The notes under the pieces: model-generated
Database searches by the model: none
Seen by the model: the letters and a program-made list of their open reading frames with translations, nothing else
What the model was told of the DNA's origin: nothing
Part shown: one piece after another, positions 1 to 7,328 of the stretch
How the letters are laid out: the number at the start of each line of letters is the position of its first letter
Numbering within the stretch: the first letter of the stretch is position 1
Program-made: the position numbers and the translations under genes
Assembly: GCA_030043575.1 (NCBI GenBank)
Contig: JASHXK010000362.1
Location: 1 to 11,050, forward strand
Direction: 5' to 3'
Source: Terriglobales bacterium
GTDB taxonomy: Bacteria > Acidobacteriota > Terriglobia > Terriglobales > Acidobacteriaceae
Length of the DNA stretch: 11,050 nucleotides

Positions 1-66
1 GCATCGACTCATCACAACTCGCTCACACACCCTGCCCGCAATCGTCTAATATGTTCTTAATAGCGC

Positions 67-89
67 GCGGAACTATTCACCAGTTCCGC
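67..89. promoter_or_regulatory. Perfect inverted repeat upstream of the M1 peptidase gene
   Basis: GCGGAACT (67-74) and AGTTCCGC (82-89) form a perfect 8-bp stem around a 7-base loop. The repeat lies 55 bases before the peptidase start. A TAATAT hexamer at 47-52 could be a -10 box, which would put the repeat in the 5' leader. It could be an operator, a leader hairpin or the terminator of a gene to the left. No clean T-run follows, so termination is not strongly supported. Confidence 0.4.
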
Positions 90-144
90 TCGTAATTCCT
101 TTCGTCCGTCACTAGGTAATCTTCCGATACTGAGAGTGCGATAT

Positions 145-2805
145 ATGAAAAGGATCCTGCTGATTTGTGTGGCTGGCTTGCTTGCCTGCTGCACAGCCGT
201 TGCTCAGAAACTTCCTGGAGGCGCATCGCCCGATCACTATGCGCTGACCGTCAACATCAACTTTCCCACCAATACCTTCGAGGGCGATGAAACCATTGAC
301 CTCAAGCTCGCGCAGCCGACGACAACCATCACGCTGAACGCCCTGGAGATAGACTTCCACGACGTCACCGTGACCGCCGGCGGGCAGACGCAGACCGCGA
401 AGGTTTCGCTCGACGACAAGAACGAGCAGGCTACGTTCACCGTCGACAAAGAGCTTCCTGCCGGGGCCGCGATGGTCCACATCAAGTACACCGGCCATCT
501 TAACGACAAGTTGCGCGGCTTCTATCTCAGCACTTACAACGGGCGAAAGTACGAAGTCTCGCAGATGGAATCCACCGACGCGCGTGTCGCCTTTCCATGC
601 TTTGACGAACCTTCCTACAAAGCTACCTTCGACATGACCGCGATCGTCGACAAAGGCGACACCGCAATCTCCAACGGCGAGATTGTCTCCGACACTCCGG
701 GACCGGGCGACAAGCACACCATCAAGTTCTCTACTTCACCCAAGATGTCGAGCTATCTGGTCGCGCTCACGGTGGGCGATTGGAAGTGCGTCTCCGACCA
801 CACGGATGGCGTGAAGGTGAGCGTCTGCACTGTGCCGGGCAAAGAGAATCTGGCGCAGTTCCCGCTGGCCGCTTCGAAATTCATTCTTCACTACTACGAC
901 AGCTACTACGGCATCAAGTACCCGCTGCCCAAGCTCGACAACATTGCCGTGCCTGACTTCCAGGCCGGCGCCATGGAGAATTGGGGCGCCATCATCTATC
1001 GCGAGACCGCGCTGCTGGTCGACGATAAGACGGCATCGGTGGATCACAAGCAGGGTGTGGCCGAGACCATTGCACACGAAATGGCGCATCAGTGGTTTGG
1101 CGATCTGGTGACGATGGCATGGTGGGATGACATCTGGCTCAATGAAGGTTTTGCTACGTGGATGACGCCACACCCGCTCGCTCAATGGAAGCCTGATTGG
1201 ATGGTTGGCCAAGGCACCGTCGCCGACAATGATCGTTCCATGTCCGGCGATTCCGTGCAGAACACGCGGCCCATCCATCAGGAAGCTACGACCCGCGCCG
1301 AGATCGAGCAGTTGTTCGATGGCATCGCCTACGGCAAGTCCGCGGCAGTGCTTCACATGCTCGAGTCTTACCTCGGACCGGAAACCTTCCGTAAGGGTGT
1401 CAACCTTTATTTGAGTGAGCATGCCTACGGCAACGCGACCGCTGAAGACTTTTGGAATGCGATGACTAGAGCGTCGAAGAAGCCGATCGATCAGATCATG
1501 CCGACCTTCGTGAAGTATCCTGGCGTTCCGTTTGTCGACGCTGAGTCCAAGTGCGAAGGCGGCAACACCACGCTGAAGTTGTCGCAGAAGCGCTATTTCG
1601 ATACGCCTGCGGTTTTCAATCAGCCCGACGATCAGATTTGGCAGATTCCGGTCTGCGCTAGAGGCATCAACGCCAACTCAGCCGGCAAGCAAGAATGCTT
1701 CCTGCTTACCGAGCGCCAGCAGACGTTCACCCTGAAGGGTTGCTCCAACTTTGTCTTCCCCGATTCCAACGCCCTCGGCTACTACCGCTTCGATTATGAC
1801 AGCGGCGCGTTGCATCAGCTCGGCAGCGCGGTCGACACCGTCTTCACACCCGAAGAGCGCATTGCCCTGATCGGCAATGAGTGGGCGCTGATGCGCATTG
1901 GCAAGCACAGCATTGGCGACTATCTCGCCCTGGGCGCGCAGTTGAAGAACACGCCCGGCGCCGACCTGATCGCCTCCTTCGGCGAACGGCTCAACATGAT
2001 CAACGACTACATGCTGACCAGCGCGGACCGTCCAGCCTTCGACGCTTGGCTGCGCAGCGAGTTCTCGCCCATGCTGCAGCAGCTGGGATACAACGGCCGG
2101 CCCAACGACACGCCCGAGGTGAAGCAGAAGCGGGCCTACCTGTTCGAGGGTCTGGGGAGGGCCGGCGATCCTCAGGTTATTCAGCAGGCCAAGGTGATGG
2201 TGCAACAGTACATGAAGGATCCGGATTCCATCGATGGCACGATGGTTCGCCCGGTACTGGCGGTGGCTGCCTACCATGGCGATGCTCAGCTCTACGATCA
2301 ATACAAGGCGCAATTGCAAAAGACGAAGTCGCCGGAACAGTACTACAGTTACTTCTACGCGCTGTCCGAGTTCCAGCAACCTGATCTCACCAAGCAGACG
2401 CTGGACTGGACGTTAACCCCCGACGTACGTGGGCAGGATCTTTATGTGCTGATCGCCCTGCTCTACCATCCCGCGAGTCAGGATGCGACGTGGAACTTCA
2501 TGAGGGCGCACTTTGACGACCTGCTGAAGAAAACCGGCGGCGGCCTCGGTGGCGTGGGAGTCTTCCTCTATGGCGCTCAGAGCTTCTGCAGCACCGAAAA
2601 GGCCACGGAAGTGAAGCAGTTCTTCGAGCAGCATCCCTTCCCTGGCACCGAGCGCAATCAGAAGCAGGCGATTGAGAGCATTAACAACTGCGTCGCGCTG
2701 CGCGATCAGCAGCAGGGCAATCTGGCGGCGTGGTTGAAGCAGCAAGGCAATGCGACGAATGCCTCCGCGGCCGGCGCCATGACGACGGGAGCTACCGCGC
2801 GGTAA
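145..2805 (+). CDS. Secreted M1 family zinc aminopeptidase
   Basis: This encodes an 886-residue zinc metallopeptidase of the M1 (aminopeptidase N/ERAP) family, which removes N-terminal residues from peptides. The exopeptidase motif GAMEN is at residues 275-279. The zinc site HEMAH is at 311-315, with the third ligand E334 in NEGF exactly 18 residues further on, and the probable transition-state tyrosine Y396 is in IAYGKS. The order is an N-terminal beta domain, the catalytic domain to about residue 480, then a beta domain and a long alpha-helical ERAP1-like C-terminal region. The first 20 residues are a signal peptide ending in an AVA|Q-type site, so the enzyme should act in the periplasm or outside; LLAC at 12-15 is only a marginal lipobox. 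The ATG is chosen over a GTG three codons upstream because the signal peptide begins cleanly there; the Shine-Dalgarno is weak. Family certain, substrate unknown. Confidence 0.96.
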   Translation: MKRILLICVAGLLACCTAVAQKLPGGASPDHYALTVNINFPTNTFEGDETIDLKLAQPTTTITLNALEIDFHDVTVTAGGQTQTAKVSLDDKNEQATFTVDKELPAGAAMVHIKYTGHLNDKLRGFYLSTYNGRKYEVSQMESTDARVAFPCFDEPSYKATFDMTAIVDKGDTAISNGEIVSDTPGPGDKHTIKFSTSPKMSSYLVALTVGDWKCVSDHTDGVKVSVCTVPGKENLAQFPLAASKFILHYYDSYYGIKYPLPKLDNIAVPDFQAGAMENWGAIIYRETALLVDDKTASVDHKQGVAETIAHEMAHQWFGDLVTMAWWDDIWLNEGFATWMTPHPLAQWKPDWMVGQGTVADNDRSMSGDSVQNTRPIHQEATTRAEIEQLFDGIAYGKSAAVLHMLESYLGPETFRKGVNLYLSEHAYGNATAEDFWNAMTRASKKPIDQIMPTFVKYPGVPFVDAESKCEGGNTTLKLSQKRYFDTPAVFNQPDDQIWQIPVCARGINANSAGKQECFLLTERQQTFTLKGCSNFVFPDSNALGYYRFDYDSGALHQLGSAVDTVFTPEERIALIGNEWALMRIGKHSIGDYLALGAQLKNTPGADLIASFGERLNMINDYMLTSADRPAFDAWLRSEFSPMLQQLGYNGRPNDTPEVKQKRAYLFEGLGRAGDPQVIQQAKVMVQQYMKDPDSIDGTMVRPVLAVAAYHGDAQLYDQYKAQLQKTKSPEQYYSYFYALSEFQQPDLTKQTLDWTLTPDVRGQDLYVLIALLYHPASQDATWNFMRAHFDDLLKKTGGGLGGVGVFLYGAQSFCSTEKATEVKQFFEQHPFPGTERNQKQAIESINNCVALRDQQQGNLAAWLKQQGNATNASAAGAMTTGATAR

Positions 2806-2823
2806 GTCAGGCCTTCAGGCAAT

Positions 2824-2857
2824 AACAATAGGGCGTCCTTCAGGGACGCCCTTTGTT
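2824..2857. terminator. Bidirectional rho-independent terminator between convergent genes
   Basis: GGGCGTCC (2831-2838) and GGACGCCC (2844-2851) make a perfect 8-bp GC-rich stem with a 5-base loop. The stem extends through AACAA/TTGTT flanks with one bulged T. The plus strand continues TTTGTTG and the minus strand TATTGTTATT, so the site can stop transcription from both the peptidase and the convergent amine oxidase gene. Confidence 0.85.
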
Positions 2858-2891
2858 GCTGATCTGTACGTTCTCGGTGCCCTAGAGCCTG

Positions 2892-2910
2892 CCCTGAGCT
2901 TGCCGAAGGG
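2892..2910. repeat. Short REP-like imperfect palindrome
   Basis: CCCTGAGCTTGCCGAAGGG is an imperfect palindrome closed by CCCT/AGGG. From memory, very similar words (CCCTTCGGCAAGCTCAGGG on the other strand) occur scattered in intergenic DNA of many environmental bacterial genomes. Only one copy lies here, so its repeat status rests on that recollection. Confidence 0.5.
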
Positions 2911-2913
2911 TTC

Positions 2914-2932
2914 GCGTCCGTTGGTTGGACGC
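2914..2932. other. Small hairpin at the 3' end of the amine oxidase gene
   Basis: GCGTCC (2914-2919) and GGACGC (2927-2932) pair perfectly around a 7-base loop and touch the stop codon of the minus-strand oxidase gene. No T-run follows in that direction, so this is more likely a 3'-end mRNA stabiliser than a terminator. The true terminator appears to be the one about 80 bases further on. Confidence 0.4.
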
Positions 2933-4392
2933 TAACCTGGGTTCTTTTGGCTGATCTCACTAATCTCCTTCGCTGTCTTGATTCCCGAATAAATCGCCCC
3001 CTGCATCCATCCTGGCCACGGCGACGCATGTTCCCCGGCGAACCAGATACGATCTTCGCGACGGCACACATCCGGGTAGAGCTTCTGCTCGCCCACGTAG
3101 TAATTGGTGTACGCACCGCGCTGCCACGGATCGTTCATCCACGACTTCATCACCACCGTCTCCAGATGCGGCCGCAGCCCGGGATGCACCGCATCCATGT
3201 CAAGGATCAGCTCCTCAAGCCGCGCGCTCTCGTCCATCTGATCGAGATGATGCGCGTACTTTTCATAGACGTACGCCTGCAGCAACCCTCGCGTGCCCGG
3301 TTTGCCATAGGTCGGATGCCAGACCTCGAAGTTCTTGTCCGACGTTCCAAATCCATTCTCGCCGCCATCCTGCCAATAGCGGCGATTCACCTGATACGTC
3401 GCCCGCACCACCGGTCCGTACGAGAGCGAGTGGATGGCGTGACGCTTCGCCGGCGACCACTCCGGCGTTACCGCGATCGTCCGCAGTACTCCAAACGGAA
3501 TCGCGCACACGACTGCATCAGCATCGACCTGGTCTTGCAATCCCTCTTGCCGGTAGGTAATCCGGATAGAACTCTTGTCACGCTGAATGTGCTCTACCGC
3601 GCAGCCATAGCGGATCTGGCTGCTCAGCTTTGCGGCAAACGCGCGCGGCAGCTGATCGTTGCCGCCTTGGATCTTTGCCAGCGACTCGGTGTGATGGCTG
3701 TTGGCATCGCGCATGAAATCCAGCGCAGCGTCATCCTGAAAGCCCAGCACCATGTAGCTGATCGCATCCTCTGACGCGCCCTGCTGCCGCAGATAATCCG
3801 CCATGCTGATGTCGGCCAGCGCCATGATCTCCGGCGGCCAATCCTGGCGAATACCGTCGCCGATCTTGCGCATCGTGGCGCCGTAGTAATGCTCATCGAA
3901 GTTCGCGAGGCCGATGCGCCGCTCCTCCGGCGTGAGATTCAGCGGTACCTGCGACATATCGACCGACTTGCCCGCCGGTGTCAGGACGCGCTCACCCTTC
4001 AGCAGCGCGACATCCGCACCACCGGTCGGCCAGAACGGCTCCAGCTCAAGGTTGAAATACTTCACCCACTCGCGCGTGACCGTGTGCGTGTTGGGAATGC
4101 GTCCCGCGCCGGCCTCGGCGTACATATCGTCCGACAGCCCTTCGCGAATGGTGTGTACGCGTCCGCCGGGATGTGTCTGCGCCTCGAGGATGACGATCTC
4201 GTGCCCGCCCTGATTCAGCTCCCACCCGGCAGCCAATCCGGCCAAGCCTGCGCCCAGAATCACCACGCGCATCGATTGGCCGGCCGTCTCGGTCTTGCTT
4301 TGCGGCAGCGCCCAGCTCGGCACATCGCGCAGCAACACTCCACCCGCAGCCAGGCTCGCCAGCTTCAAAAATTCTCGCCGTCTGATTGTCAT
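2932..4392 (-). CDS. Tat-exported flavin monoamine oxidase family protein
   Basis: This 486-residue FAD-dependent amine or amino-acid oxidase would turn an amine into an imine with hydrogen peroxide production. A twin-arginine export signal RRREFLKLA sits at residues 4-12, followed by a hydrophobic stretch to about 29, so the folded flavoprotein should act outside the cytoplasm. The FAD-binding Rossmann motif is GAGLAG at 47-52 with acidic E70 ending the second strand, followed by GGR at 76-78. The C-terminal FAD signature is FAGEH at 451-455 with WMQGAI at 462-467. The length fits the amine oxidase family. At the position where monoamine oxidases usually carry the flavin-bridging lysine, in the YGPVV segment, this protein has R330. 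Substrate cannot be told; amino-acid or polyamine oxidation are both possible. No Shine-Dalgarno is seen before the ATG. It is divergent from the permease gene. Confidence 0.9.
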   Translation of the reverse strand: MTIRRREFLKLASLAAGGVLLRDVPSWALPQSKTETAGQSMRVVILGAGLAGLAAGWELNQGGHEIVILEAQTHPGGRVHTIREGLSDDMYAEAGAGRIPNTHTVTREWVKYFNLELEPFWPTGGADVALLKGERVLTPAGKSVDMSQVPLNLTPEERRIGLANFDEHYYGATMRKIGDGIRQDWPPEIMALADISMADYLRQQGASEDAISYMVLGFQDDAALDFMRDANSHHTESLAKIQGGNDQLPRAFAAKLSSQIRYGCAVEHIQRDKSSIRITYRQEGLQDQVDADAVVCAIPFGVLRTIAVTPEWSPAKRHAIHSLSYGPVVRATYQVNRRYWQDGGENGFGTSDKNFEVWHPTYGKPGTRGLLQAYVYEKYAHHLDQMDESARLEELILDMDAVHPGLRPHLETVVMKSWMNDPWQRGAYTNYYVGEQKLYPDVCRREDRIWFAGEHASPWPGWMQGAIYSGIKTAKEISEISQKNPG

Positions 4393-4401
4393 GTGCGCGT
4401 G

Positions 4402-4429
4402 ATTCTATCAAAGGGTTGGCCGTTCCCAA
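4402..4429 (-). promoter_or_regulatory. Candidate promoter of the amine oxidase gene, near-leaderless
   Basis: On the minus strand TTGGGA (4424-4429) and TAGAAT (4402-4407) are separated by 16 bases. The -10 box matches the consensus in 5 of 6 positions. Transcription would begin about three bases before the ATG, which agrees with the absence of a Shine-Dalgarno sequence and suggests a leaderless or nearly leaderless message. This is inference from sequence only. Confidence 0.4.
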
Positions 4430-4520
4430 CTCCCAAGCTCCGTTGTCCGCTCGCGGACACGCCTTTCGACAGCCGGACAAAGCGCTGATTTGGTCCTGGT
4501 CCAAGCTACTGAATTGATTG

Positions 4521-4554
4521 GCTCCGCATTCGGAGCATGTTTTGCCCCATAATC
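4521..4554 (+). promoter_or_regulatory. Candidate permease promoter with overlapping hairpin operator
   Basis: CATAAT at 4549-4554 is a good -10 box, but the expected -35 position has no consensus. That position is instead covered by a perfect inverted repeat, GCTCCG-CATT-CGGAGC (4521-4536). A second palindrome, TCCGCGGA, lies at 4581-4588. A regulator binding the repeat could switch the promoter; the leader would be about 65 bases. Confidence 0.3.
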
Positions 4555-4628
4555 TAAGCTCTTGCTTCCGCAGAACACTGTCCGCGGAGCTAAGGGCGCA
4601 AGCCGACAGCTGATAGCCAAAAGCGAAA

Positions 4629-7055
4629 ATGCGCGACCTACGACACGCCCTGCGACTCCTCAAGAAATCGCCGATGGTCGCCTGCGTCGCCATTCTGACG
4701 ATCGCGCTTGGCGTCGGAGCCAACGTCGCCATCTTCAGCGTCGTCAAGGCCGTGCTGCTCAATCAACTGCCGTATCGCGACCCTGATCGCCTGGTGAAGT
4801 TCTCCGTCGCCGATTCTGACAGCCCTGTGCCCGAGACGATCGACTTCACTACCACCTACGATTTACGTCAGCGCAGCCACATGTTCCAGAGCATGTCACT
4901 CTTTCGCGACGGCGAGGCCGCGTTCGTAGAGCTTGGCCATTCCGAGCTGTTGCCGGGAATGCGGGTCAACTATGACTACTTCGACACCCTTGGTGTCACG
5001 ATGCATCTCGGTCGCAGTTTTGTTGCGGAAGAAGATCATCCCGACACTCGCTACGAAGCTGTGCTCTCCTATGGATTATGGCTGCGGCGTTTCGGTGGGG
5101 ACCCGACGGTCATTGGCCGCACAGTCGAGTTCAGCGGCCGCCCTTACAAGGTGGTCGGCATTCTGCCTGAGACCTTCCATCCTCTGGTCCGCTCCGATGT
5201 CTCCGTCACGCCCGAGCTCTACACGCCCTTGGGCTATGACCTGAAGCAGCCAAGTGCGTGTCGTGGCTGCCAGCATCTCAACGTGGTCGGCCGGCTGAAG
5301 CCCGGCGTCTCGATCGAGCAGGCGCATGCCGAGCTGAATGCGCTTCTCCGTGGAATCGTCCGCGAGCATCCCACGGATTACAATGCGCGAGACGTCATCG
5401 CAATGATGCCGCTTCACGACTTCGTCGTGGGACGTGTGACCACCGCACTCTGGATCCTATTGGGCGCGGTTGCTATGGTGTTGCTCATCGCCTGCGCTAA
5501 TGTCGCCCATCTGGCGCTGGCTCGCGCAGCGTCTCGCGAAAAAGAAATGGCGCTGCGTGTCGCTCTCGGCGCCGGCCGCGGTCGCTTGGCGTGCCAGCTT
5601 CTCTCCGAGAATCTGCTGTTGGCGCTGCTCGGAGGCGTGGCAGGAACGGTGCTCGCCTGGTGGGGTACCGGCCTGCTCACCACACTTGGTCCGAAGGAAC
5701 TTCCTCGCGCCCACGAAATTCGGGTCGACGTGCCGGTGCTGCTGTTCGCGCTGGGCATCAGTATCCTGACCGGCCTGCTGTTCGGTGTCGTGCCCGCGCT
5801 GCGCACCTCACGGGTAGATCCGAACGAAGCTTTAAAGGAAGCCGGCTCGAAAGCCACCGAGGGCCGCGCGCGTCACGGCTATCGCAACGTTCTGGTGACG
5901 CTGGAGATAGCGCTGGCATTCGTGCTCGTCGTAGGAGCCGGGTTGCTGGGCAAGAGCCTGCTACGCTTGCTCAACGTCAATCCCGGATACGATCCGCATA
6001 ATGTGTTGACCGCGGGCGTCTATGTCTACGGCGAGCGTTACGACAAGAAGCCGCAGGTCGAGCTGAGCTTCTACGAGCAGGCCATGCAGCGCTTGCGCGC
6101 AACTCCCGGCATCGAGGGCGTCGCGATGGTCAGCACACTGCCTCTGACCAGTTTCGATCGTCGCGGATTGCATATTCAGGATCGGCCTTTGGCGAACGAG
6201 TCCGATGGGCCATCGCCCGACACCTATTCCGTTTCGCCCGATTACTTCCGCGTGATGCGCATTCCCCTGAAGCGCGGCCGTCTCTTCACCGACGCCGACC
6301 GCGCCGGCGCACCCGGGGTCGCATTGATCAGCGAGTCGTGTGCGCGAGCGGTGTTTCCCAACGAAGATCCCATCGGCAGGCACATCCAGCTCGGCGGCCG
6401 CGACGACCGCAAACCATGGCTCACCATCGTCGGCATCGTTGGCGACGTTCGCCAGTACGGCTTCGACCGTCCATCCGATATGGAAGCCTATGTCGCTCAG
6501 GCTCAGGACATGGACTTTGGCTACAACGTTGTCGTGCGCACCGACGGCGATCCGCAGCGATTCGAGCAAACCGTGCGTCAGGCCTTCCTTTCGGTCGACA
6601 ATACCCAGCCCATCTATGACGTGCGCCCGCTGGAGGACTATGTAGCGGAATCGCAAGCGGCGCGCCGATTCACCTTGATGCTGCTTGCTCTGTTCGGCGG
6701 ACTGGCGCTGCTGCTCGCAGCTGTCGGGATCTATGGCGTCATCTCTTACGCTGTCAGCCTGCGCACACGCGAGCTCGGCATTCGCATGGCGCTTGGCGCG
6801 GAGCGCAAAGACGTTGTCACCATGGTCCTGCGCGAAGGATTCACTCTCGTTGGCATCGGTCTGGTCGTCGGATTCGCAGCGTCGTTTGTGCTGACGCGAT
6901 TTCTCGCCTCGCTGCTGTTCAAGGTACGCCCCGGCGATTTCGCCACGCTGTCGCTCGTCACAGTCACTCTCACTGGAATAGCTTTGCTTGCCAACTATCT
7001 TCCTGCACGCAAGGCTTCGCGTGTCAACCCCATCGTCGCTTTGCGCTACGAGTAA
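4629..7055 (+). CDS. ADOP-type duplicated orphan ABC permease (FtsX/MacB family)
   Basis: This 808-residue inner-membrane protein has two MacB-type periplasmic domains and two FtsX-type membrane modules in one chain. Predicted membrane segments are near 17-40, 274-297, 326-350, 368-391, 420-443, 681-706, 735-759 and 772-792. Large extracytoplasmic regions span about 45-270 and 450-675. The cytoplasmic coupling motifs are duplicated: EMALRVALGAGRGRL near 306-320 and ELGIRMALGAERKDV near 715-729. The end, RKASRVNPIVALRYE, is typical of the family. MacB-like permeases move peptides, lipoproteins or drugs using an ATPase; none is encoded nearby, as expected for acidobacterial orphan permeases, whose transport role is unproven. 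A CRGC pair at 211-214 sits in the first periplasmic domain. The start MRDLRHALRLL matches the usual family N-terminus; no strong ribosome site is visible. Confidence 0.93.
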   Translation: MRDLRHALRLLKKSPMVACVAILTIALGVGANVAIFSVVKAVLLNQLPYRDPDRLVKFSVADSDSPVPETIDFTTTYDLRQRSHMFQSMSLFRDGEAAFVELGHSELLPGMRVNYDYFDTLGVTMHLGRSFVAEEDHPDTRYEAVLSYGLWLRRFGGDPTVIGRTVEFSGRPYKVVGILPETFHPLVRSDVSVTPELYTPLGYDLKQPSACRGCQHLNVVGRLKPGVSIEQAHAELNALLRGIVREHPTDYNARDVIAMMPLHDFVVGRVTTALWILLGAVAMVLLIACANVAHLALARAASREKEMALRVALGAGRGRLACQLLSENLLLALLGGVAGTVLAWWGTGLLTTLGPKELPRAHEIRVDVPVLLFALGISILTGLLFGVVPALRTSRVDPNEALKEAGSKATEGRARHGYRNVLVTLEIALAFVLVVGAGLLGKSLLRLLNVNPGYDPHNVLTAGVYVYGERYDKKPQVELSFYEQAMQRLRATPGIEGVAMVSTLPLTSFDRRGLHIQDRPLANESDGPSPDTYSVSPDYFRVMRIPLKRGRLFTDADRAGAPGVALISESCARAVFPNEDPIGRHIQLGGRDDRKPWLTIVGIVGDVRQYGFDRPSDMEAYVAQAQDMDFGYNVVVRTDGDPQRFEQTVRQAFLSVDNTQPIYDVRPLEDYVAESQAARRFTLMLLALFGGLALLLAAVGIYGVISYAVSLRTRELGIRMALGAERKDVVTMVLREGFTLVGIGLVVGFAASFVLTRFLASLLFKVRPGDFATLSLVTVTLTGIALLANYLPARKASRVNPIVALRYE

Positions 7056-7100
7056 GGTCGGCATCGCACCTGATTCTTCCCGTGCCGTCTCACGATGGAA

Positions 7101-7244
7101 GGGTGGAGCACGCCTTGAGGCGTGCATAGTGCAGCGCGATTTGTACCGCGCTTTAGCGCCTGAGGTAAATCTACCCTTACCTCAGCGGATGAAGCCGAGA
7201 CACTCCCGGTATCTCGGCTGCACGCCTGAAGGCGTGCTCCACCC
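7101..7244. repeat. 144-bp MITE/REPIN-like element with 26-bp inverted ends
   Basis: The left end (7101-7126) and right end (7219-7244) are inverted copies of each other with one mismatch in 26 bases. Each arm begins GGGTGGAGCACGCC and is itself a palindrome, GCACGCC-loop-GGCGTGC. Between them lie three more hairpins: GCGC-TTTA-GCGC (7148-7159), CTGAGGTAA/TTACCTCAG (7160-7185) and GCCGAGA/TCTCGGC (7194-7218). There is no coding capacity and no clear target-site duplication. It resembles REP doublets or miniature non-autonomous elements. It occupies the gap after the permease gene and may also end its transcript. Copy number elsewhere cannot be judged from this window. Confidence 0.8.
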
Positions 7245-7328
7245 GCGATTGATTGCACAATTCTCAAACTGACCCATTGCCACACACCTCTGGCATTTGG
7301 CAGCCACATCTGATACCTTCACGCCCAC

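Noticed and set aside
1678..2379. A 233-codon minus-strand frame, and similar ones at 736-1422 and 112-717
   Set aside because: All are antisense to the M1 peptidase and have no family features.
2947..3774. A 275-codon plus-strand frame, plus 3889-4488
   Set aside because: Both are antisense to the amine oxidase gene, which is supported along its whole length by FAD and Tat motifs.
5961..7127. A 388-codon open frame on the minus strand
   Set aside because: It lies antisense to the permease gene, whose domains and motifs are clear; the antisense product has no recognisable motif or signal.
7101..7244. CRISPR-like or riboswitch reading of the repeated hairpins
   Set aside because: There are no regularly spaced direct repeats with unique spacers, and the layout is an inverted pair with central stems, which fits a MITE/REPIN better.
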